Assembly: GCA_964535315.1 (NCBI GenBank)
Contig: CAZHTS010000014.1
Coordinates: forward strand, 1-64,000
DNA: 64,000 nucleotides
Reading direction: 5' to 3'
From: CAZHTS01 sp964535315
GTDB taxonomy: Bacteria > Chloroflexota > Anaerolineae > Anaerolineales > Anaerolineaceae
Each line of letters begins with the position of its first letter. The first letter of the stretch is position 1. Both the position numbers and the translations under genes were made by a program. The notes beneath the pieces were generated by a model. It did not search any database. It had not been told where the DNA came from and saw only the letters and a program-made list of their open reading frames with translations. Shown here one piece after another: positions 47,130 through 56,144 of the stretch.

Positions 47130-47896
47130 CACCACACCTTCCAGGGAGCGCGTCCTTCACTCCACAACGTTTCCAGCAAACGCACATCGCGCACCGTATC
47201 CATACACTGCCAGAAGCCCGAATGCCGATACGCCACCAATTGTTCGTCGCGCGCCAGATGCTCCATCGGCGCCAGTTCCCACAAAGTGGCGTCGCCCTCG
47301 ACGTAATCAAAGATTTTGGGTTCCAGCACAAAAAAGCCGCCGTTGATCCAGCCTTCTCCCGCCTGTGGCTTCTCGGCGAAATTAGCCACCAGATCGCCGC
47401 GAAAATCCATGCCGCCAAAGCGCGCCGGCGGGCGCACGGCGGTCACCGTCGCCAGTTTGCCGTGGCGATGATGAAAATCGATCAGATCGTTGATATTGAC
47501 GTTAGCGACTCCATCGCCATAGGTCAACAGGAACGGCTCATCGCCCACCCACGGCGCCATGCGTTTAATCCGGCCGCCGGTCTGCGTCTGCAACCCGCTG
47601 TCGACCAGGTGCACGACCCAGTCTTCGCGGTCCGAATGATGCACCTCCACCGCGCCCGAATTCAGGTTAACAGTGATATCATTGACCAGATAGTAATAAT
47701 TCAAAAAATAGTTCTTGATAAATTCGGCCTTATAGCCAAGGGCAATATAGAATTCTTTGTGGCCATAAGCAGCATAAATATTCATAATATGCCACAAGAT
47801 CGGCAGTCCGCCGATCTCCACCATCGGCTTTGGGCGTACCAGCGTCTCTTCCTGCAAGCGAGTTCCCATTCCGCCGGCCAGAATCACAACTTTCAT
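47129..47896 (-). CDS. rfbF: Glucose-1-phosphate cytidylyltransferase
   Basis: 255 residues, the standard RfbF length. Makes CDP-glucose from CTP and glucose-1-phosphate. N-terminus VVILAGGMGTRLQEET, then RPKPMVEIGGLPILWHIM, YGDGVANVNI, and INGGFFVLEPKIFDY with the FWQCMDTVRD end, all diagnostic. First gene of the CDP-sugar operon, with a GGGAGG SD and a good promoter upstream. Confidence 0.97.
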   Translation of the reverse strand: MKVVILAGGMGTRLQEETLVRPKPMVEIGGLPILWHIMNIYAAYGHKEFYIALGYKAEFIKNYFLNYYYLVNDITVNLNSGAVEVHHSDREDWVVHLVDSGLQTQTGGRIKRMAPWVGDEPFLLTYGDGVANVNINDLIDFHHRHGKLATVTAVRPPARFGGMDFRGDLVANFAEKPQAGEGWINGGFFVLEPKIFDYVEGDATLWELAPMEHLARDEQLVAYRHSGFWQCMDTVRDVRLLETLWSEGRAPWKVW

Positions 47897-47923
47897 GGTT
47901 CACCACCTCCCAGGTTCAGGTTC

Positions 47924-47952
47924 ATTTTATCGACAAACCAGGGGTGCGTCAA
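47924..47952 (-). promoter_or_regulatory. Promoter of the rfbFGH operon
   Basis: On the minus strand TTGACG (47952-47947), 17 bp, TAAAAT (47929-47924), about 27 nt before the rfbF ATG. The divergent plus-strand gene has only a TATAAT (47976-47981) without a clear -35. Confidence 0.75.
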
Positions 47953-48013
47953 CCTCGGCTACTTAACAATTGCGTTATAATCCAGTTAATCACCTGCGAG
48001 GTCAAACCAACCC

Positions 48014-50176
48014 ATGAAGCAACTTTTACAGAACATGCGCGATGGCCGCACCACCGTGGCCGATGTCCCCCAACCTGCACCCCGACCGGGTATGGCGCTG
48101 GTCCGCACCGCCGCCTCGCTCGTTTCCGCCGGCACCGAGCGCATGGTGGTCGAATTTGCCGAAAAAAGTCTGTTGGGCAAAGCGCGTTCACGCCCCGACC
48201 TGGTACGCCAGATCATCGACAAGGCCCGGCGAGAAGGATTGCTGACCACCATCCAATCGGCTTTCAACCGCCTGGATCAGCCCATGGTGCTTGGTTATTC
48301 TTCTGCCGGCACCATCGTGGATGTCGGCGCCGGGCTCAAAGGCTTCCAGCCCGGCGACCGGGTCGCCTGCGCCGGCGGGAACTTCGCCGTGCACGCCGAA
48401 TACGCCGTTGTACCGCAAAACCTGTTGACGCCTTTGCCGCCGCAGGTCGATTTTGAATCGGCTGCCTTCACCACCCTGGGCGCCATTGCCCTGCACGGTT
48501 TTCGCCTGGCCCAACCGCAGTTAGGCGACCGGGTTGCCATTATCGGGCTGGGGCTGTTGGGCCTGTTGACGGTTGGCATTGCCCGCGCCGCCGGTTGTAA
48601 GGTGTTCGGCGTCGACCTGGACGAACGCCGCGTCCACCTGGCCGAACAGATGGGCGCCGTGGCCGTCCTGCGCCCCGATGCTGTGGCTGCCGGCCAGGGC
48701 TTCACCCAGGGTCAGGGCTTCGACGCCGTACTGATCTGCGCCGACACCGCCTCGCAGGACCCCGTGCAACTGGCCGCCCAACTGGCCCGCGACCGCGGCT
48801 ACGTGGTCGCCGTTGGCGCCGTCGGGCTGGATCTGCCGCGCAAACCGTACTATGAAAAGGAACTCCATTTCCTCGTCTCTCGTTCCTACGGCCCCGGCCG
48901 TTACGACCCGTTGTACGAGGAAAAGGGCGTGGATTACCCCATCGGCTACGTGCGCTGGAGCGAAGGGCGCAACCTGGGTGCGATTGTCGATCTGCTGGCC
49001 AGCGGCCAGTTGGATGTGCGCCCGCTGATTACGCACCGTTACCCCATCGAGCAGGCCGCCGAAGCCTACGAGTTAATCACCAACAAACGCAAAGAACCTT
49101 TCCTGGGGGTTTTGCTCACCTACCCCGACCAGCCTCCGGCGCAAAAAGCCCACAAGGTAACCCTTACCCCCTCCGCGGCCCGGTCTAGCGGTGAACCGGC
49201 GCTGGGGGTGCTTGGCGCCGGGAATTACGCCACCGCCGTCTTCCTGCCCATCCTCCAAAAGGTCTCCGGAGCGCAGCGGGTGGGCATCGCCTCGGCCGCC
49301 GGCGTCACCGCATTACACGCCGCCAAACGCTTCGGCTTTAGCTACGCCAGTTCGTCCGAAGACGAGATACTCAACGACGAACGCACCAACACCCTTGTAC
49401 TGCTCACCCGGCACCAGCATCATGCCCGCCAGACGCTGACCGCCCTCCGTCTGGGTAAGCACGTCTTCTGCGAAAAACCACTGGCCATCCGCCCCGCCGA
49501 ACTTCAACAAATTGGCGCGGCATTGGTGGATGCACGCTCGTTGGTGACGGTTGGCTTCAATCGTCGCTTCGCCCCGCTCGCCCGGCAGATGCACGCTTTC
49601 TTCCAGCAGCGCGCCGAGCCGCTGGCCATCCATTATCGCGTCAATGCCGGTTACCTGCCGTTGACCCACTGGCTGCACGACCCCGAGCAGGGCGGCGGGC
49701 GGATCATCGGCGAAGGCTGCCATTTCGTCGACTTCCTCACCTTCCTGGTCGGCGCGCCGCCGGTTTCGGTCTCCGCACAAGGACTGCCCGACGGCGGACG
49801 CTACCGCCTGGATAACGTACAACTGACCTTTACCTTTGCCGATGGCTCGTTGGGCACCGTCACCTATCTGGCCAACGGCGATAAGGCCCTGGCCAAAGAA
49901 CGGGTCGAGGTCTTCTGCGCCGGCCAGGTAGCCGTACTGGATGATTTTCGTTCGCTGGAACTGGTCAAGGATGGCAGCCGCCGCGTCTCGCGCTCGCTGT
50001 TGAGCCAGGACAAAGGTCACCGCGCCGGCTGGGAAGCCTTCCTGACCGCCATCCGTCAGGGTGGCCCGGCGCCCATCCCTTACGAACAATTGTTGGGCGT
50101 CACCTGGGCCACATTTGCCGCGGTACAATCCCTGGCCGAAAACCGGCCTGTTGCCATACACCCCCAGGAGGATTGA
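48014..50176 (+). CDS. Bi-domain oxidoreductase: MDR alcohol dehydrogenase fused to Gfo/Idh/MocA
   Basis: 720 residues with two NAD(P)-dependent modules. Residues 1-375 are a medium-chain (zinc-type) dehydrogenase: VSAGTERMVVEFAEKSLLGKA, GYSSAGTIVDVG, and the Rossmann motif GLGLLGLL. Residues about 390-715 are a Gfo/Idh/MocA protein with GVLGAGNYATAVFLP, CEKPLAIRP (Lys of the EKP motif) and GEGCHFVDFLTFLVG. Such fusions recur in exopolysaccharide loci beside heparinase-like proteins. Probably acts on a nucleotide or lipid-linked sugar; substrate unknown. First gene of a three-gene operon. Confidence 0.88.
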   Translation: MKQLLQNMRDGRTTVADVPQPAPRPGMALVRTAASLVSAGTERMVVEFAEKSLLGKARSRPDLVRQIIDKARREGLLTTIQSAFNRLDQPMVLGYSSAGTIVDVGAGLKGFQPGDRVACAGGNFAVHAEYAVVPQNLLTPLPPQVDFESAAFTTLGAIALHGFRLAQPQLGDRVAIIGLGLLGLLTVGIARAAGCKVFGVDLDERRVHLAEQMGAVAVLRPDAVAAGQGFTQGQGFDAVLICADTASQDPVQLAAQLARDRGYVVAVGAVGLDLPRKPYYEKELHFLVSRSYGPGRYDPLYEEKGVDYPIGYVRWSEGRNLGAIVDLLASGQLDVRPLITHRYPIEQAAEAYELITNKRKEPFLGVLLTYPDQPPAQKAHKVTLTPSAARSSGEPALGVLGAGNYATAVFLPILQKVSGAQRVGIASAAGVTALHAAKRFGFSYASSSEDEILNDERTNTLVLLTRHQHHARQTLTALRLGKHVFCEKPLAIRPAELQQIGAALVDARSLVTVGFNRRFAPLARQMHAFFQQRAEPLAIHYRVNAGYLPLTHWLHDPEQGGGRIIGEGCHFVDFLTFLVGAPPVSVSAQGLPDGGRYRLDNVQLTFTFADGSLGTVTYLANGDKALAKERVEVFCAGQVAVLDDFRSLELVKDGSRRVSRSLLSQDKGHRAGWEAFLTAIRQGGPAPIPYEQLLGVTWATFAAVQSLAENRPVAIHPQED

Positions 50177-50178
50177 TC

Positions 50179-50841
50179 ATGGCCATACTTGCTTCGCTTG
50201 ACCTGAACGGCTACGGCGACCGCCCGCTGCCCAATCGCTACATCACCCACAGCCAACCTTCTTCATGCCTGGCGTTGATGCTGCCCGGCAAGGGATACAG
50301 CGTCGAGATGCCCTTCCTGTACTACGCCACCCATCTCCTCATCCGTCAGGGCATAGACGTACTCCAATTGCGCCCTGATTACAGCCAACCCGATTTTGAG
50401 AAAGCCGGGCAGGAACAGCAAAGCGAATGGCTGTATAGCGACGCATCAGCCGGATTGAGCGCGGCGTTGGCCGAATACGATTACCGCAAGGTACTGCTGA
50501 TCGGCAAATCGCTGGGCACGCTGTCGATGAGCCTGCTGATGCAGCGCGAACGTGTCCTGGCGTCGGCCATCACGGTCTGGATGACACCGCTGCTCAAGCT
50601 GGCGCCCGTCGCCGAAACTGTCCAGCATTGCAAGGCGCCGGCGCTGTTTATGCTTGGCACGGCCGATGAGGCTTACGATGCCCACATCCTGGCGCATATT
50701 CTCGCTATCCCCACCTCGCAGGCCTGGGTCGCCAAAGGCGCCGACCACAGCCTGGAAATCCCGGACGATCCCTTCCGCTCGTTGACCGCCCTGGAAGATG
50801 GAATGCACTCCTTATCCACCTTTCTGGAACAGGTACTCTAA
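50179..50841 (+). CDS. Alpha/beta-hydrolase-like protein
   Basis: 220 residues, cytosolic. The nucleophile elbow is GKSLG (Ser in LLIGKSLGTLSM near residue 110), the acid is in LGTADEAYD and the His in KGADHSLEIP, so a full Ser-Asp-His triad is visible. No lid of a known lipase; closest in style to small dienelactone-hydrolase-like esterases. An AGGAGG SD 7 nt before ATG 50179 fixes the start. It lies between the bi-domain oxidoreductase and the heparinase-like gene with gaps of 2-3 bases, though its role there is not established. Confidence 0.8.
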   Translation: MAILASLDLNGYGDRPLPNRYITHSQPSSCLALMLPGKGYSVEMPFLYYATHLLIRQGIDVLQLRPDYSQPDFEKAGQEQQSEWLYSDASAGLSAALAEYDYRKVLLIGKSLGTLSMSLLMQRERVLASAITVWMTPLLKLAPVAETVQHCKAPALFMLGTADEAYDAHILAHILAIPTSQAWVAKGADHSLEIPDDPFRSLTALEDGMHSLSTFLEQVL

Positions 50842-50844
50842 GAC

Positions 50845-52842
50845 ATGGCCTGGCTTGCACGCCTGCGGCTGGCGTTGGCGGCCGGGCGCGAGTTGGGCGT
50901 ACGTCCACTGGCGTTATATGGGCTGTATCGGTTTGGATTACGCAGCGGTTACTGGCGCAGGTGTACCCCGGCCCGACCGGATTACCCTTCCTTAACGGGG
51001 GGGCTACAATCGCCGCCCGCTCCATCCGGTGTACAAAACTGGCTGCTGTCCACCCCCCAGGTCGCCCAACAGGTGTCAAACGAAGCCGCCGAAATTTGCG
51101 CCGGCCAGGTGCGGCTGTTTGGTGGTGGACCGCGCCCGCTGGCGTTGGCGCCGGCACAACCGCTCCAACATTGGAGCGCCTACGAACAGGGGCGGGCCGG
51201 CTGGGGCGCCGAAGACCCAAAGCTGATCTGGGAACCGGCGCGCTTTGGCTGGGTGTTCACCCTGGGACGCTCCAGCCTGTGCACGACCGGCGGCGACTAC
51301 GCCGCGTGTTTCTGGCAACAATTCGAGCACTTTTTGGAAACCAACCCGCCCAACCAGGGCCCCAACTGGGCTTCGGCCCAGGAGGTCGCACTGCGTCTGG
51401 TTGCCTGGCTGTACGCCGCCTGGGTGTTCGCCGCTGCGCAGGCCACCACGCCCCAACGCATCGAGCGCCTGCGCGGCGCCGTTGCGCTGCACGCTCAACG
51501 CATCCTCGCCACTCTGGTGTATGCACGCTCGCAAAACAACAATCATTTGCTCACCGAAGCGCTGGGATTATACGCCGCCGGCCTGGCCCTGGCAGACGTT
51601 GACGAAGCTGCGCACTGGCGGGAGAGCGGCTGGCGCTGGCTACACGAAGGGCTGCAAAATCAGATCGAGCCCGACGGCACTTACAGCCAGCACGCCAGTA
51701 ACTATCACCGCCTCATGCTGCAAACCGCCCTGTGGGCCTGGGCGCTGGCTGCCCGCACCGGGCAAACCTTCCCACCCGCTTCGCTGCAACGCCTGGCCGC
51801 CGCCACCCGCTGGCTGCTCGCCCAACTCGACCCCCTCTCCGGGCGGGTATCCAACCTGGGCTCCAACGACGGCGCCTATATCCTGCCCCTCGCCGCCGGC
51901 GGCTTCTGCGACTATCGCCCCGTCATCCAGGCCGCCGGTCGTGTCTTCCTCGGCCAGGCCCCTCTCCTCCCCGGCGATTGGGACGAGTTTAGCCTGTGGT
52001 TAGAGGCGCTCGCCGGCCAGCCCCTGCCGGCTGCAACAGAGAAGCCGTTCGTACGACCGGCCAGCGCCAGCGAGCCCTACCCCACCCTGGGCGCCGGCAG
52101 TACCTGGGCCAGCCTGCGCGCCGTGCAATTCCGCGGCCGTCCGGCCCACGCCGATCAGTTGCACGTAGAGTTGTGGTGGCGCGGCCACAACCTGGCCGGA
52201 GACGCCGGTACCTATCGCTACACCGCCCCCGCCCCATGGGACAACGCCCTGGCGCACACCGGCGTCCACAACACCATCACCATCGATCATCAGGCGCAAA
52301 TGCGTCGCGCCGGCCGTTTTCTGTGGTTGGAACGCGCCCAGGCCCGCCTGCTCGCCGCCAGCGCCAACGAACTGGTCGCCGCCCACGACGGCTACGAACG
52401 CCGCGGCGTGCGCCACATCCGCTACCTGCGCCGGGTAACAGACACCCACTGGCAGATCTACGATCTGCTCACCGCCTCCGAACGGGGCCCGGCGCAACCG
52501 CACACCTGCTGCCTGCACTGGCTGCTGCCGGACTGGCCCTGGAGGATCGACAACCACACCCTCACCCTGACCAGCCCCGAAGGTTCCACTCTCACCCTCG
52601 CCCTCACGATCACCAGCCCGACCGAAGGCAAACCGGTTGTGCAAATCATCCGCTCCGGGCTGGTATTGTACGGCCCGCACCAGCCCCTGCCCATCTTTGG
52701 TTGGCGTTCTGACGCCTACGACGAGCGCCGGCCGGCCCTTTCACTGCGCCTGAGCCTCCACGCCCCACTGCCGGTAGAACTCTCCAGCAACTGGATCCTG
52801 CCGGAGGACGAATTTCTTAGCAAAAACATAACCGGGCGTTAA
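50845..52842 (+). CDS. Heparinase II/III family protein
   Basis: 665 residues. The N-terminal half is an alpha-toroid-like region with NNHLLTEALGLYAAGL and DGTYSQHASNYHRLML (the Tyr/Asn-Tyr-His cluster of the family). The C-terminal half (from about residue 400) is the beta-sandwich of Hepar_II_III with HADQLHVELWWRGHNLAGDAGTYRY and NTITIDHQAQM. No signal peptide is visible, so it may act in the cytosol or use another route. Members in biosynthetic loci may be lyases, epimerases or editing enzymes. Its stop codon overlaps the first repeat of the next promoter. Confidence 0.85.
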   Translation: MAWLARLRLALAAGRELGVRPLALYGLYRFGLRSGYWRRCTPARPDYPSLTGGLQSPPAPSGVQNWLLSTPQVAQQVSNEAAEICAGQVRLFGGGPRPLALAPAQPLQHWSAYEQGRAGWGAEDPKLIWEPARFGWVFTLGRSSLCTTGGDYAACFWQQFEHFLETNPPNQGPNWASAQEVALRLVAWLYAAWVFAAAQATTPQRIERLRGAVALHAQRILATLVYARSQNNNHLLTEALGLYAAGLALADVDEAAHWRESGWRWLHEGLQNQIEPDGTYSQHASNYHRLMLQTALWAWALAARTGQTFPPASLQRLAAATRWLLAQLDPLSGRVSNLGSNDGAYILPLAAGGFCDYRPVIQAAGRVFLGQAPLLPGDWDEFSLWLEALAGQPLPAATEKPFVRPASASEPYPTLGAGSTWASLRAVQFRGRPAHADQLHVELWWRGHNLAGDAGTYRYTAPAPWDNALAHTGVHNTITIDHQAQMRRAGRFLWLERAQARLLAASANELVAAHDGYERRGVRHIRYLRRVTDTHWQIYDLLTASERGPAQPHTCCLHWLLPDWPWRIDNHTLTLTSPEGSTLTLALTITSPTEGKPVVQIIRSGLVLYGPHQPLPIFGWRSDAYDERRPALSLRLSLHAPLPVELSSNWILPEDEFLSKNITGR

Positions 52843-52881
52843 CCTGACATTGCCGGTTCGTTAAAGCAGATCGGGTATCCT
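52838..52881 (+). promoter_or_regulatory. Pho-box-like tandem repeat promoter of the pseudokinase-pstS operon
   Basis: Three 8-mers at 11-bp period: GTTAACCT (52838), ATTGCCGG (52849, degenerate) and GTTAAAGC (52860). After 8 bp follows TATCCT (52876-52881) as -10, with no normal -35. The same layout stands at 56892-56935. The first repeat overlaps the stop codon of the heparinase-like gene, so that copy is partly constrained by coding. Confidence 0.55.
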
Positions 52882-52920
52882 ACACACGGCATCCCCTATC
52901 TCTTTTCACGCGAACCGACC

Positions 52921-55314
52921 ATGACACGTTTACCGTCCAAACTTTACCAGCGCCTGACCTCAATCGCCCGTCAGATTTTTCAACAATGGCAGCCACACAG
53001 CCTGAGCGCCCGGTTGTTGATCCCCAGCATCGGCCTGGTGGTCGCCGCACTGCTCGGCTCGACATTGTTTTTTATCTACGGCACCCGCCAGACGCAAAAA
53101 GGCATCCTGGATAAAGAGATCGCCGCCGAGGCGCAGCGCGCTCAAAATGTACTGGCGCAGCGGGCCAACGATGTGGCCACGACGGCGCGCATCCTGGCCA
53201 ATGACCCCGATATCATCACGGTTATCAACAGCCCCGTGCTCACTACGGATACCGTACTCTCCACACTGAATGGGCGGGCAGTCATCGTCCGCCAACGTTT
53301 TGAATTGGATCTGATCCAGATCTACAATCGCCGGGGCGAAGCACGCACCAATCTGGTCGTCTCCAGCCTCTACCGTCAGTCCTCCCTGCTCTCGCAAGTC
53401 AGCCACGACGGCGCCACGATTCTCTCCGCCGATGGCCGCTTGCTGTTGATCCAACGTACTACAATCGCCAAAGACCAGGGGTTCGTCCTGACTGGCATCG
53501 ATCTGCAAAGCGAACTCCAACGTATCATGAAAGAAGAGTTCATCCCAGACGATCTGGGACTGCGCTATGGGGCATTTCAAATCAGCACGATGGCCGGTTT
53601 ACCTTTCGACCGGGCAGGTGAGCAGGGTAACCTGTATCTCCACCACGAGCCATTTGAACTGGGCGGCGTCCCGGTTGAGTTGATCCTGGGGCGCGACATC
53701 ACCGCCATCCAGGAGGTCACCCGCGCCGGCCTGAACCTGATGATTGCCAGCATGCTGGCCACAGCCAGCCTGTTGGTGCTTGCCGGCGTCGCCTTGACCC
53801 GTTCGCTGGCGCGCCCGATCCAGACGTTGGCCCGCGCCGCCAGCGCCCTGGCAGACGGCGACCTCAGCCAGCAGGTACACCTGACCAGCCTGAACGATAG
53901 TTTCACCATCGGGCACAGCGACGAAATCGGCGACCTGGGGCGCGCCTTCAACCATATGATCATTGAGCTGCGCAGTCTGTATCAAGACCTGGAAAACAAA
54001 GTCGTCCTGCGCACCCAACAACTCACCGCCGCATCCAACGTCGCCCGCGCCGCTTCGGCCAGCCTGGACGTTCAGGAAGTATTACAAATCTCGGTCGACC
54101 AGATCAGCCAGCTATTCCAGTTTTATCATGCCGGAGTATTCATCATCGAACGCGGCTCGCAATCCGCCACCCTGCGCGCCTCTTCCAGCGCCGGCGGCAA
54201 AGTCCTGGTTGAACACAGGCACCGTCTCAAGGTTGGCTCACGTTCACTGGTCGGCCTGGCCACCACCCTGCACACCCCCGTCATCGCCCAGAACGTCTTT
54301 GAAAACCCCAATCATTACAAAAACCCATTCCTCCCCGACACCCGCTCTGAGGCGGTCTTTCCACTGGTGGTGGCCGATACGGTTATCGGCGCTCTGGATG
54401 TGCAAAGCGAGCGGAGCAATGCTTTTGCCCCGGATATCATTTCGATCCTCACCACCCTGGCCGACCAGCTGGCCATCACGGTGCGCAACGCCCAGTTATA
54501 CGAAAAACAACGCAGCGACGCCGCCCGCCTATCTGAAGTCGAAAGCTTTAAAAACCAGTTTCTCGCCCGGATGAGCAATCAGTTGAAACAGCCGCTGAAT
54601 GAAATCATCAACTACAACCACACCCTCGCCCGCGAATTACAGGGACGCCTGAGCGCTCAGCAGATGGAAGACCTGGCGCACATCGACCAGGCCAGCCAGC
54701 ACCTGATGGGCATGATCAACGACATCCTGGACATCAACCGCATCGATTCGGGCGACATCGAACTCAAACTCGAACCGGTGGGGTTATCGATGCTGATTGA
54801 AAGCGTCATGGCCACCGCAGCCGCCCTGGTAAACGACAAACCCATCAACCTGCTCAATACGGTCAGCCCCAACCTCCCTACCCTCATCGCCGATAAGATG
54901 CGCATCCGCCAGGTATTGATTAACCTGCTGTCCTACGCCATCAAAACCACCGCCAGCGGCTTTATCATTCTGCGCGCCTGGCCGGTCGACCTGCTCAACC
55001 CGCTCACCCACGAACCCGAGTCTTATGTGGAGATCAGCATCTCCGACAGCAGCGCCACGGCGCTTAAAGAAGACATCGACCATCTCTTTCAACCCTTTAG
55101 CGAGTTGGAAACTTTCAGCCACAACAAACAGGATATCGGCCTGGGCCTCAACCTGGCCCGCAACTTGGTCAGGCTCCACGGCGGGCGTATCTGGGCCGAA
55201 AGTTCGCCCGGACAGGGTTGTACGGTCACATTCGTCCTGCCGGTGGCAAACAAAGCCAGCGTACCTCAGTCATCCATCACCACACCGTATGAGGAGACAC
55301 ACCATGTGGCCTAA
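52921..55314 (+). CDS. Membrane sensor protein, degenerate histidine kinase (pseudokinase)
   Basis: 797 residues. Order: TM1 (about 35-57), extracytoplasmic sensor domain (58-270), TM2 (271-293), HAMP (to about 350), GAF (about 375-530), then HisKA and HATPase-like domains. The H-box reads MSNQLKQPLN: the phosphoacceptor His is Asn553 (codon AAT at 54577). The N-box Asn is Tyr672 (NLLSYAIK). In the G1 box DxGxG, D709 remains but both Gly are Ser711 and Thr713. The G2 GLGL is kept. It therefore probably cannot bind ATP normally or autophosphorylate and may act by binding partners. Overlaps pstS by 11 bases. Confidence 0.85.
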   Translation: MTRLPSKLYQRLTSIARQIFQQWQPHSLSARLLIPSIGLVVAALLGSTLFFIYGTRQTQKGILDKEIAAEAQRAQNVLAQRANDVATTARILANDPDIITVINSPVLTTDTVLSTLNGRAVIVRQRFELDLIQIYNRRGEARTNLVVSSLYRQSSLLSQVSHDGATILSADGRLLLIQRTTIAKDQGFVLTGIDLQSELQRIMKEEFIPDDLGLRYGAFQISTMAGLPFDRAGEQGNLYLHHEPFELGGVPVELILGRDITAIQEVTRAGLNLMIASMLATASLLVLAGVALTRSLARPIQTLARAASALADGDLSQQVHLTSLNDSFTIGHSDEIGDLGRAFNHMIIELRSLYQDLENKVVLRTQQLTAASNVARAASASLDVQEVLQISVDQISQLFQFYHAGVFIIERGSQSATLRASSSAGGKVLVEHRHRLKVGSRSLVGLATTLHTPVIAQNVFENPNHYKNPFLPDTRSEAVFPLVVADTVIGALDVQSERSNAFAPDIISILTTLADQLAITVRNAQLYEKQRSDAARLSEVESFKNQFLARMSNQLKQPLNEIINYNHTLARELQGRLSAQQMEDLAHIDQASQHLMGMINDILDINRIDSGDIELKLEPVGLSMLIESVMATAAALVNDKPINLLNTVSPNLPTLIADKMRIRQVLINLLSYAIKTTASGFIILRAWPVDLLNPLTHEPESYVEISISDSSATALKEDIDHLFQPFSELETFSHNKQDIGLGLNLARNLVRLHGGRIWAESSPGQGCTVTFVLPVANKASVPQSSITTPYEETHHVA

Positions 55315-56134
55315 AACAATCTCTACCCTGTTGTTGTTCACCTTCTTTTTGGCAGGCTGCGCAGCCCCAACACCGTCCCCCACCCCAACCCGGCCGCTCA
55401 TGAGCGGTAAACTGACCTTTGCAGGTTCCACCACCGTCCAACCGCTGGCCGACCGTCTGGGCCAACAGTTCCAGGCGCAGAACCCGCAGGTCAGCCTGGA
55501 AATTGCCGCCGGCGGCAGCGCCGTGGGCATTAAGGCTATCCACGAAGGTACCGTCGATATCGGCATGGCCTCACGAGCGCTGAAACCCGAAGAGCAGGAA
55601 GGAATCCAGAGCTACGTCATCGCCCTGGACGTGCTGGCCATCATCGTCAACCCGGACAATCCGGTGAATAACCTGAGCCACACAGAACTGAAAAAGATCT
55701 ACCTGGGTGAGATCCAGAACTGGAAAGAAGTTGGCGGCAAGGATGAAGCCATCGTAGCGGTCACTCGCGATAAAAACTCCGGCTCGCGCAGTGCATTTGA
55801 TGAGATTGCGTTGGAAAAGAAAGAGGCCGCCGCCGCAAAGCTAAAAACGGTCATCACTGCCGGCGATATGGCCGCCGAAATCGCCAAAAACCCGGCTGCC
55901 ATTGGCTATGTTGGCTTTGGCAATCTGGACAAAACGGTCAAAGTGCTGTCCATTGATAGCATTTCCCCCACGCAGCAAACCATTCGAAATGGGAACTACA
56001 AATTGTTCCGGCCGCTGCTGCTGATGACCGGGCCTTTATCTCAGCCGTTGGCCGATCATTTCATCCAGTATGCCCTGAGCGGCGAAGGGCAGAAAACCGT
56101 CGAGGCGCAGGGCTGGATCCCGGCGACGCCTTGA
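55304..56134 (+). CDS. pstS: PstS-family phosphate-binding lipoprotein
   Basis: 276 residues. Signal peptide with lipobox FFLAGC, then a PTPSPTPT linker and a periplasmic-type binding protein. Typical PstS segments: FAGSTTVQPLADRL, AAGGSAVGIKAIHEGTVDIGMASR, DKNSGSRSAFDE and NPAAIGYVGFGNL. A GAGGAG SD lies 7 nt before the ATG. No pstC, pstA, pstB or phoU is in the window; instead it is coupled to the pseudokinase gene and preceded by a Pho-box-like promoter. It may deliver phosphate to a transporter encoded elsewhere or act as the ligand-binding part of a sensor. Confidence 0.88.
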   Translation: MWPKTISTLLLFTFFLAGCAAPTPSPTPTRPLMSGKLTFAGSTTVQPLADRLGQQFQAQNPQVSLEIAAGGSAVGIKAIHEGTVDIGMASRALKPEEQEGIQSYVIALDVLAIIVNPDNPVNNLSHTELKKIYLGEIQNWKEVGGKDEAIVAVTRDKNSGSRSAFDEIALEKKEAAAAKLKTVITAGDMAAEIAKNPAAIGYVGFGNLDKTVKVLSIDSISPTQQTIRNGNYKLFRPLLLMTGPLSQPLADHFIQYALSGEGQKTVEAQGWIPATP

Positions 56135-56144
56135 GCGCCGCTGT

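Noticed and set aside
47962..47992. CTTAACAA and GTTAATCA near the 48014 promoter as another Pho box
   Set aside because: The units are 23 bp apart with no middle repeat, and the gap to the TATAAT is inconsistent with the two candidate boxes.
52921..55314. Ordinary sensor histidine kinase
   Set aside because: The H-box His, N-box Asn and G1 glycines are all replaced, so catalysis is not supported.
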